This document shows positions 1 to 5,700 of a stretch of 5,700 nt of DNA, piece by piece; the stretch's first letter is position 1; every line of letters begins with the position of its first letter. The notes under the pieces were generated by a model. That model did not search any database. It was not told the origin of the DNA and worked only from the letters and a program-made list of their open reading frames with translations. This DNA is from Rhizobacter sp. (GTDB lineage: Bacteria > Pseudomonadota > Gammaproteobacteria > Burkholderiales > Burkholderiaceae_C): contig JANYFX010000298.1 in NCBI GenBank assembly GCA_025359585.1, positions 1 through 5,700 of the forward strand, written 5' to 3'. The position numbers and the translations under genes were made by a program.

Positions 1-398
1 TCTACGTGGGGCTGCAGTTGCCGCTCACGGTCTACCTGCTCGAAGGCTTCTTCGCGCGCATCCCGCAAGACCTGTTCGACGCCGCGAAGATCGACGGTTA
101 TTCCGACTTCGAGATCTTCTTCCGCATCGTGCTGCCCGTGGGCATGCCGGCGATCGCGACCACCGTGATCCTGAATTTCATCCAGCTCTGGAACGAGTTC
201 CTGTTCGCGGTGGTGCTGGTCAACGACCCCGGCTCGAGCACGCTGCCGATCGGCATCCGGCGTTTCATGGGCGACTACTTCCAGGACATCGGGATGATCG
301 CCACCGGCATGATGATCGCGGTGATCCCGGTCGTGATCGTCTACGCCTTCTTCTCTGAAAAGCTCATCCAGGGCATGACGGCCGGCGCCGTCAAGTAA
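1..398 (+). CDS. Carbohydrate ABC transporter permease, MalG type (C-terminal part, 5' truncated)
   Basis: This is the inner-membrane subunit of a binding-protein-dependent ABC importer for a sugar-like solute. The reading frame is open to the window edge (codons in phase with position 3) and ends at TAA 396-398, so the true start lies upstream; the GTG at 6 is internal. The visible 130 residues hold the cytoplasmic EAA loop that docks on the ATPase (DAAKIDGYSDFEIF, then LP at 43-44 of the visible part). Hydrophobic segments follow at about 47-70 and 96-116, and the C-terminus ends in QGMTAGAVK, typical of MalG/UgpE/LacG-type permeases. The ABC ATPase begins 43 bases downstream, consistent with one transporter operon. 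The family assignment is firm; the transported sugar is unknown. Confidence 0.93.
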   Translation, partial: YVGLQLPLTVYLLEGFFARIPQDLFDAAKIDGYSDFEIFFRIVLPVGMPAIATTVILNFIQLWNEFLFAVVLVNDPGSSTLPIGIRRFMGDYFQDIGMIATGMMIAVIPVVIVYAFFSEKLIQGMTAGAVK

Positions 399-431
399 GC
401 GCGCCCGCCCCTCTTTCACGCATCGCCCACC

Positions 432-439
432 GGAGAAAA
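432..439 (+). promoter_or_regulatory. Ribosome binding site for a TTG-initiated ATPase gene
   Basis: GGAG at 432-435 followed by AAAA lies 6 bases before the TTG at 442. No ATG or GTG near the expected N-terminus gives a complete MalK-like start, while translation from this TTG gives the usual opening (M-A-V-V-R-L-A-N-I-S-K-R-Y). The site therefore decides the start. Confidence 0.6.
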
Positions 440-441
440 CC

Positions 442-1553
<1,112 letters not shown>

Positions 1554-1557
<4 letters not shown>

Positions 1558-2561
1558 GCGCGCCCTTGCTGCGCATCGGCCTGGTCGGCGCCGGCTGGGT
1601 CACGCAACACCATCTTGCGGGCTGGCAACGCGAGGCGGCGCGGGCACGCGTGGTCGCGATCGCCGACCCATCGCGCGCGAACGCGCAGGCGCGTGCCGAG
1701 GCCTTCGGCATCGACACGGTCTACAGCGACGCGCAGGCAATGTTCGCCGCCGAAAAACTCGATGCCGTCGACATCGCGTCGCCGCGCGAAACCCACGCCG
1801 AACTCGTGCGCCTGGCTGCCATGCACGGCATCCCGGCAATCTGCCAGAAGCCGCTGGCGCCGAGCTTCGACGCGGCATCCGCATTGGTCGACGACGTGGC
1901 AGCGATCGCCGGAATGCGCCTGATGGTCCACGAGAACTGGCGCTTCCGACCGTACTACCGGCAGATTGCCGCGTGGCTGCGCGAAGGCCGCATCGGCCGA
2001 GTGCAGCAGGCGCAGATGACGCTGCTGAGCTCGGGGCTAGTCGCCGATGCGCGCGGCATGTTGCCAGCCCTGGAACGCCAGCCTTTCATCGCCACGCTCG
2101 ATCGCGCGCTGGTGATGGAAATCCTGATCCACCACATCGACACGCTGCGTTTCCTGCTCGGCGAGATGACCGTCGTGCACGCGCGCACCGGCCGTAACAG
2201 CCCGGCCATGGCCGGCGAAGACCACGCCACGGTCGCCTTCGACACGGCGGCGGGTGCCACCGTGCTGTTGCTCGCCAACCTCGGTGCCCACGGCGAGCCG
2301 CCAGCGCTGGCCGACCGCCTGACGCTGATCGGCGAGCGCGGCACGATCACGCTGCTGGGCAACACGCTGACCTGCGAAGGCGAGCGGCCCGACATCCGCC
2401 GCTACGACATGGCGCAGTGTTATGCCGACTCGTACGCCGCCACGATCTCGCACTTCATCGACGCGCTCGGCAGTGGCGCCGCCTTCGAGACCTCGCCCGC
2501 CGACAACCTGCGCACGCTGCGGCTGGTGGAAGACATTTACGCGCAAAATCCTGCCTCGTGA
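1554..2561 (+). CDS. Gfo/Idh/MocA-family NAD(P)-dependent oxidoreductase
   Basis: This is a predicted cytoplasmic dehydrogenase acting on a sugar, inositol or sugar-acid substrate. The 335-residue length is normal for the family. The N-terminal Rossmann fold opens with IGLVGAGWV (glycines at 9, 12 and 14), followed by an acidic strand end (AIADPS, 35-40). The usual EKP motif carrying the active-site lysine appears as QKP at 98-100, with K99 retained. The later catalytic block reads MEILIHHIDTLRFLLG (188-203). H193 and D196 fall where the family's H-x-x-D sits, and E189 occupies the usual upstream aspartate position. The gene starts at the ATGA overlap with the ATPase gene and ends in a GTGA overlap with the regulator. 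It is thus embedded in the transporter operon and probably handles the imported compound or a derivative. The exact reaction is not deducible. Confidence 0.92.
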
Positions 2562-3256
2562 ACACCCTGCCGATCCGCCCCGTACCCGAAGCGCCGAACG
2601 ACGAGGCCGAGAGCACCGACGTCGTCAAGGTGCTCGGCGACGACATCATCTTCGGCCGCCTCGCCCCCGGCACGCGGCTCGTGGAAGACCACCTCATCGC
2701 GCGCTTCGGCGCCACCCGCCACTACATCCGCCAGGCGCTCAACGAGCTGGAGCGCACCGGCATCGTGGTGCGCGAGAAGAACAAGGGCGTGGCGGTGCGT
2801 TCGCTCACGCCGGCCGAAGTGCGGCAGATCTACGAAGTGCGCGAGCTGCTGCAGCGCCACGCCGCGCTGCGCATCCCGCTGCCGGCGCCGAAGCATGTGA
2901 TCGACGAGCTGGAGCGCCTGCACGCGGAGTACGTGCGCCACGTGCGCGAAGGCCATTTCCGCGGCGTGCACGAGGTCAACGACCAGTTCCACCTGACGCT
3001 GTTCGCCTGCTGCGGCAACGCCTACCTGCTCGATTCGATCAAGCACTACATGTGGCTGAGCCTGCCGGTGCGCGCGAAGAAGACCGCCGACATGGAACGT
3101 GCGATGGCCTCGGAGCGCGACCACCACATGATGATCCAGCTGATGAAGGGCACCGACAGCTGGGCGCTGGCGCAACTCTGCGTCGACCACCTGCAGCCGG
3201 CCAAGGACAGCTACCTGCACGAGGTGGAAGCCTACCCGCTGTCGCGCCACTACTGA
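2558..3256 (+). CDS. GntR-family transcriptional regulator with FCD domain
   Basis: This is a predicted dimeric, ligand-responsive DNA-binding protein of the FadR/FCD subgroup. The winged helix-turn-helix lies at about residues 20-80 (DDIIFGRLAPGTRLVEDHL, then ATRHYIRQALNELERTGIV). The all-helical FCD domain spans about 86-225. Residues at the usual FCD metal site are present: D142 and H145 in NDQFHLTLF, H190 in ERDHHMMI and H211 in VDHLQPAKD. I chose GTG at 2558 because it overlaps the dehydrogenase stop as GTGA and gives a normal 232-residue protein. A longer open frame back to 2417 would run inside the dehydrogenase gene. There is no strong ribosome binding site before the GTG, so coupled re-initiation is likely. 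Its position in the sugar operon suggests control of this operon, with an intermediate as ligand (inference). Confidence 0.92.
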   Translation: MNTLPIRPVPEAPNDEAESTDVVKVLGDDIIFGRLAPGTRLVEDHLIARFGATRHYIRQALNELERTGIVVREKNKGVAVRSLTPAEVRQIYEVRELLQRHAALRIPLPAPKHVIDELERLHAEYVRHVREGHFRGVHEVNDQFHLTLFACCGNAYLLDSIKHYMWLSLPVRAKKTADMERAMASERDHHMMIQLMKGTDSWALAQLCVDHLQPAKDSYLHEVEAYPLSRHY

Positions 3257-3286
3257 ACCCCGCAAGCCCCACCCGGAACCACCACG

Positions 3287-3700
3287 ATGCGCAGCCTCTT
3301 CCACCTGGCCTTCAACGTTCGCGACCTCGACGGGGCACGCCGCTTCTACGGCGACACCCTCGGCTGCCAAGAGGGCCGCAGCGCGCCGACCTGGGTCGAC
3401 TACGACTTCTTCGGACACCAGATCTCGCTGCACATCGGCGAGCCGTTCGCCACCGCGCGCACCGGGGTGGTGGGGGAGCACATGGTGCCGATGCCGCACT
3501 TCGGGGTGATCCTGGAGCTGGCCGACTGGCAGGCGCTGGCCGCACGACTGAAGTCGCACGCCGTTCAGTTCGTCATTGAACCGACGCTGCGCTTCGAGGG
3601 GCAGCCGGGAGAGCAGTGGACGATGTTCTTCGTGGATCCGTTCGGGAACCCGATGGAGATCAAGGGGTTCAAGTCGCTGGAGACGCTGTACAACGCTTGA
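3287..3700 (+). CDS. VOC-family (glyoxalase/bleomycin-resistance fold) protein
   Basis: This small cytoplasmic protein of 137 residues has the paired beta-alpha-beta-beta-beta modules of the vicinal oxygen chelate superfamily. It opens with LFHLAFNVRDLDGARRFYGDTLG and closes with FFVDPFGNPMEIKGF, both classic for the fold. Candidate metal ligands are H6, H49, H71 and E124, spaced as in metal-dependent members, so it may be an active lyase, isomerase or dioxygenase rather than a binding-only protein (inference). The ATG at 3287 follows the regulator stop by 30 bases with only a weak purine patch (CGGAA near 3274). It may be the last gene of the sugar operon or an unrelated neighbour. The substrate is unknown. 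A long hairpin begins 12 bases after its stop codon. Confidence 0.88.
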   Translation: MRSLFHLAFNVRDLDGARRFYGDTLGCQEGRSAPTWVDYDFFGHQISLHIGEPFATARTGVVGEHMVPMPHFGVILELADWQALAARLKSHAVQFVIEPTLRFEGQPGEQWTMFFVDPFGNPMEIKGFKSLETLYNA

Positions 3701-3712
3701 CGCTGCCGCTCG

Positions 3713-3785
3713 CAGCAGGACATGGGGCCGCCGACTCCGTTCCGCCAATTCCAAGTCACTGCGTCGGCGGCCCCATGCCCTGCTG
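3713..3785 (+). repeat. Hairpin element 1: 23-bp stem with conserved 29-base core
   Basis: Left arm 3713-3735 pairs with right arm 3763-3785, with a single mismatch (A3720 opposite C3778). The inner part is perfect: CATGGGGCCGCCGA (3721-3734) against TCGGCGGCCCCATG (3764-3777). The apical core 3735-3763 contains CCGCCAATTCC and ends in CACTGCG; its first and last bases pair as C-G. The same core recurs inverted at 4836-4864 with one base changed. The element starts 12 bases after the stop of the VOC gene. No T-run follows the stem on either strand, so it is not a canonical intrinsic terminator, although such a long stem may still stop transcription or protect a 3' end. Confidence 0.9.
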
Positions 3786-3858
3786 AGGTGGTGGCGGTCT
3801 GCGTTTGGCATGAGCAAATACGGCACAGCTCTTTTTGGGCAGTGCCTCGACAGAGGCC
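3786..3858. other. Short spacer between hairpin 1 and the Mrr-type gene
   Basis: No coding region is supported here. It contains a five-base T tract (3832-3836) with no convincing stem before it, and a small inverted repeat near its right end. The only open frames crossing it are continuations from the antisense or alternative frames of neighbours. Confidence 0.6.
3844..3857 (-). terminator. Small inverted repeat just after the Mrr-type gene (possible weak terminator)
   Basis: GCCTC (3844-3848) and GAGGC (3853-3857) form a perfect 5-bp stem around a 4-base loop, beginning 2 bases beyond the stop codon on the - strand. No U-rich tract follows in the - direction, so a terminator role is only a guess. 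Confidence 0.2.
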
Positions 3859-4740
3859 CTAGACCTCTTTGAACTCGTTGAAGAAGGAATGACTAATCTC
3901 GAATGTGGTCACTGGCCGCAGGCCGAGTTCAAGGTTTTCGAGCATGTCGATGAGTTTCTCTCCGTCAATAAGTTCGATCGGAGGTACGCCGTCCCGCGAA
4001 GCTTCGCGTCTGGCTTCCGTTGTGAACGTGCCGGTGGTGATGACGATTCCCTTGTCGGCGCGGCCAGCCATCGCGCCGCGGAAATCGCGGACATGCGAAG
4101 GCGAAACGGACTTGCTGTATCGCTTGCACTGGAAAAGAACCTTGAATGAAACCAGCGGATTGATCTGGAGCGTTCCATACCCGTCAATGCCGCCATCGCC
4201 ACTTTGACCTGTAACTACGACCTGAGTGAAGCCTGCTTCCCGGAGCAATCGTTGAGCGAGACGTTCGAAGCCGGCAGGAGGCAACGAGAGTAAGAGGTCG
4301 AGAGTTTCGGTTCGGTAGTCCTTCGATGCAGCACCGCTGGCTTCGGCGACCTGTTCTGCGATTGGCTCTTCTGCTGCGGCTCGCGATCGACGCTGTTCGT
4401 CAAAAATCTTCACCCACTTGGAAAAGATTTTGCCAGCTTGTTCTACTGTGAGGTGCGTCGCTCGCCCTCGCTCGGTAAGGCTCCACACTCCGCGTTTCGA
4501 CGAGTCCAGCAACCCGTCGCGAACAAGATAGAAGCGCGCCCAAGCGACCTGATTTCGATATCGCGTACCGCCTGACGGCAGAAGTTCATTCTGGACGTCG
4601 TCGGGTAGTTGGAGGTCGGCAGCAATCTGCTCCACCACTTCGTCCGGCGTGCCTGAGCCACCGAGCTTTCGCAGTGCCTCCAGCAGCGGACCAAAGAACC
4701 GCAGAAATTTCGTACCTTCGTGACTTTTGCGTTTGGCCAT
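3859..4740 (-). CDS. mrr: Mrr-family restriction endonuclease
   Basis: This is a predicted modification-dependent type IV-like restriction enzyme of 293 residues, close to the length of E. coli Mrr. An N-terminal winged-helix DNA-recognition domain (Mrr_N type) covers about residues 12-95, including VWSLTERGR at 85-93. A charged linker follows at about 110-140. The C-terminal Mrr catalytic domain carries a PD-(D/E)xK-like site: E159 in GFERLAQRLLREAGF, GDGGIDG at 181-187 (D186 the likely metal ligand) and QCK at 204-206 with catalytic K206. The start is ATG at 4740 with GAGGG 8 bases upstream; the frame is open much further upstream, but that stretch is antisense to the permease gene. No partner methyltransferase or other restriction subunit is visible, fitting a solitary enzyme. 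Base composition is lower in GC than all neighbours, suggesting acquisition. It is bracketed by two related hairpins. Confidence 0.93.
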   Translation of the reverse strand: MAKRKSHEGTKFLRFFGPLLEALRKLGGSGTPDEVVEQIAADLQLPDDVQNELLPSGGTRYRNQVAWARFYLVRDGLLDSSKRGVWSLTERGRATHLTVEQAGKIFSKWVKIFDEQRRSRAAAEEPIAEQVAEASGAASKDYRTETLDLLLSLPPAGFERLAQRLLREAGFTQVVVTGQSGDGGIDGYGTLQINPLVSFKVLFQCKRYSKSVSPSHVRDFRGAMAGRADKGIVITTGTFTTEARREASRDGVPPIELIDGEKLIDMLENLELGLRPVTTFEISHSFFNEFKEV

Positions 4741-4748
4741 ATTCGGTG

Positions 4749-4753
4749 CCCTC
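4749..4753 (-). promoter_or_regulatory. Ribosome binding site of the Mrr-type gene
   Basis: On the - strand GAGGG lies 8 bases before the ATG at 4740. This supports that start over the long in-frame extension upstream. Confidence 0.55.
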
Positions 4754-4768
4754 GGTGAAGAGGTCTTA

Positions 4769-4782
4769 CGTATATTTAAATT
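4769..4782 (-). promoter_or_regulatory. AT-rich patch, possible promoter of the Mrr-type gene
   Basis: The - strand reads AATTTAAATATACG here, about 30 bases upstream of the start codon and between very GC-rich stretches. TATACG or TAAATA could serve as a -10 element. No clear -35 box is visible at the right distance, so this is a position-based guess. Confidence 0.3.
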
Positions 4783-4810
4783 GCGGCTGCGACCCGCACC
4801 ACGCGCCCCA

Positions 4811-4889
4811 GCCAAGCCGGGAGTGTGATGGCCGGCGCAGTGACTAGGAATTGGCGGAACGGAGCCGGCCATCCCGCTCCCGGCTTGGC
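4811..4889 (-). repeat. Hairpin element 2: 26-bp stem with conserved 29-base core, inverted relative to element 1
   Basis: Left arm 4811-4836 pairs with right arm 4864-4889, with two non-Watson-Crick positions (T4824 opposite G4876, T4826 opposite C4874). The outer 13 bases are perfect: GCCAAGCCGGGAG (4811-4823) against CTCCCGGCTTGGC (4877-4889). Read on the - strand, the core 4864-4836 matches the core of element 1 (3735-3763) at 28 of 29 bases; the difference is at 4846 versus 3753. The stem sequences of the two elements differ. On the - strand the element begins 24 bases after the stop of the permease gene, with its core in the same sense relative to that gene as element 1 has to the VOC gene. 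No T-run follows. Confidence 0.9.
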
Positions 4890-4913
4890 CCGCCACCAGA
4901 GAACCGCCAACAC

Positions 4914-5687
4914 TCAATGGCGAATCTTGTACCCAATCCGCAGCAGATGCAGGCACACCCCGCACACGATCAGCGTGGTCACACCCACGACGAGCAACCC
5001 AGTCCACGGCGACACATCGCTCACCCCGAAGAACCCGTGCCGGAACCCGTCGATCATGTAGAAGAACGGGTTCAGATGACTCACGCCTTTCCAGAACGGC
5101 GGCAGCGAGCCGACCGAATAGAACACCCCTGACAGGAACGTCATCGGCATGATGATGAAGTTCTGGAACGCGGCGATCTGGTCGAACTTCTCCGCCCACA
5201 AACCCGCCACCAGGCCGAGCGCGCCCATCATGGTGGCGCCGAGCACGGCGAAGACGATGATCCACACCGGGTTGGCGATCGTCAGCGGCGCGAACCAGAC
5301 CGTCACGATCATCACGCCCGCGCCCACCACCACGCCACGCACGATCGACGCGCCCACGTAGGCCACGAACCAGGCCCAGTGCGAGAGCGGCGCCACGAGC
5401 AGGAACACGAGGTTGCCGGTGATCTTGCTCTGGATCAGCGACGAGCTGCTGTTCGCGAACGCGTTCTGCAACACGCTCATCATCACCAGGCCCGGGATCA
5501 GGAAGCTGGTGTAGCCGACCGCGCCATACACCTTCACGTGGTCTTCGAGCACGTGGCCGAAGATCAGCAGGTAAAGGATGGCGGTGAGCACTGGCGCGGC
5601 GACCGTCTGGAACGCCACCTTCCAGAAGCGCAGCACTTCCTTGTAGAGCAGCGTGCGGGCGCCCGACAACACGTTGACGGCGCTCAT
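4914..5687 (-). CDS. ABC-2 type transporter permease, YadH-like
   Basis: This is an inner-membrane subunit of a predicted ABC exporter, 257 residues long, matching the E. coli YadH class in size. Six hydrophobic segments are visible at about 27-44, 60-77, 106-131, 141-165, 173-192 and 228-250. The ABC-2 signature region is intact: TFLSGVFYSVGSLPPFWKG at 183-201, followed by SHLNPFFYMIDGFRHGFFG at 203-221. The short amphipathic N-terminus (TLLYKEVLRFWKV) is typical of the cytoplasmic lead helix. The ATG at 5687 overlaps an upstream stop as ATGA, consistent with a preceding ATPase gene in the same operon. The exported substrate is unknown; candidates for this class include lipids, polysaccharides and drugs. 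The gene converges with the sugar operon and is followed by hairpin element 2. Confidence 0.93.
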   Translation of the reverse strand: MSAVNVLSGARTLLYKEVLRFWKVAFQTVAAPVLTAILYLLIFGHVLEDHVKVYGAVGYTSFLIPGLVMMSVLQNAFANSSSSLIQSKITGNLVFLLVAPLSHWAWFVAYVGASIVRGVVVGAGVMIVTVWFAPLTIANPVWIIVFAVLGATMMGALGLVAGLWAEKFDQIAAFQNFIIMPMTFLSGVFYSVGSLPPFWKGVSHLNPFFYMIDGFRHGFFGVSDVSPWTGLLVVGVTTLIVCGVCLHLLRIGYKIRH

Positions 5688-5700
5688 TCGGCCACCCCCA
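5684..5700 (-). CDS. C-terminal end of an upstream gene, probably the ABC exporter ATPase
   Basis: On the - strand the frame entering from the right edge reads G-V-A-E and stops at TGA (5686-5684), overlapping the permease ATG as ATGA. YadH-like permeases are usually preceded by a YadG-like ATPase gene. The visible part is only four codons, so identity rests on arrangement alone. Confidence 0.35.

Larger units (their letters stand above)
3713..4889. mobile_element. Putative hairpin-bounded island carrying the Mrr-type gene
   Basis: The lower-GC restriction gene sits exactly between two inverted copies of the same hairpin family, in the junction between two convergent high-GC operons. This arrangement resembles a cassette with palindromic ends. 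No transposase, integrase or target-site duplication is visible, and the two stems are not copies of each other. Mobility of the whole unit is therefore inference only. The alternative is that the two hairpins belong separately to the 3' ends of the flanking operons. Confidence 0.3.

Noticed and set aside
2422..3579. Open frame of 385 codons on the + strand in another phase
   Set aside because: Its translation is dominated by Arg, Ala and Pro and overlaps genes with clear domain content; typical of an alternate frame in GC-rich DNA.
3713..3785. Hairpin 1 as an integron attC site
   Set aside because: The GTTRRRY/RYYYAAC boundary motifs are not present, the two hairpins are inverted rather than in tandem orientation, and no integrase is visible. 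Only the fold-recognition analogy is kept.
3713..3785. Hairpins 1 and 2 as ordinary rho-independent terminators
   Set aside because: Neither stem is followed by a T-run on either strand, the loops are 27 bases long, and a conserved loop is not expected of a terminator. A secondary effect on transcription is not excluded.
3788..3803. Weak similarity (GTGGTG followed by G/C-rich bases) next to the inner side of both hairpins
   Set aside because: The match is short, lies at different distances from the two stems (2 versus 8 bases) and is within chance for such GC-rich sequence.
2537..3826. Open frame of 429 codons on the - strand
   Set aside because: It lies antisense to the FCD regulator and the VOC gene and is rich in His, Arg, Val and Leu, as expected of a high-GC shadow frame. 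No recognisable domain.
3700..4913. CRISPR array, tRNA or rRNA in the intergenic region
   Set aside because: There are no regularly spaced repeats (only two inverted cores), and no cloverleaf or rRNA-like sequence is apparent.
3859..5265. Long open frame on the - strand extending the Mrr-type protein to 468 residues
   Set aside because: The upstream part runs through hairpin 2 and antisense to the permease gene, has low-complexity shadow composition, and family similarity begins at the ATG at 4740, which has a ribosome binding site.

Overview
The window looks like a chromosomal segment from a GC-rich betaproteobacterium, most likely Burkholderiales. The basis is strong G/C third-position bias, the tight operon structure and the style of the proteins; no marker gene fixes the taxon. 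Every gene except one has this high-GC composition. The exception is a restriction-endonuclease-like gene at 3859-4740, which is visibly poorer in GC.

Region 1 (1-3700, + strand) is the downstream part of a carbohydrate or polyol uptake and catabolism operon. It holds the C-terminal part of a MalG-type ABC permease, then a MalK/UgpC-type ABC ATPase, a Gfo/Idh/MocA-family dehydrogenase, a GntR-family regulator with an FCD ligand domain, and a small VOC (glyoxalase-fold) protein. ATPase and dehydrogenase overlap as ATGA, and dehydrogenase and regulator overlap as GTGA, so the central genes are probably translationally coupled. The likely logic is import of a sugar-like compound, oxidation or epimerisation by the dehydrogenase, and control by the FCD regulator. 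The substrate cannot be read from the sequence.

Region 2 (3701-4913) separates two convergent operons. It contains an Mrr-type restriction endonuclease gene on the - strand, bracketed by two long hairpins (3713-3785 and 4811-4889). Both hairpins present the same 29-base core (28 of 29 identical) in opposite orientations, but their long stems have different sequences, each still almost perfectly self-complementary. Each hairpin lies just after the stop codon of the flanking convergent gene, with its core in the sense orientation of that gene. This is the most unusual feature of the window. It could be a mobile or recombinogenic element family recognised as folded DNA, a conserved 3'-UTR RNA structure, or a small repeat lodged in the loops of terminator-like hairpins.

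Region 3 (4914-5700, - strand) is a YadH-like ABC-2 exporter permease. At the window edge are the last few codons of an upstream gene, probably its ATPase, joined by another ATGA overlap. This operon runs toward region 2 and converges with the sugar operon.
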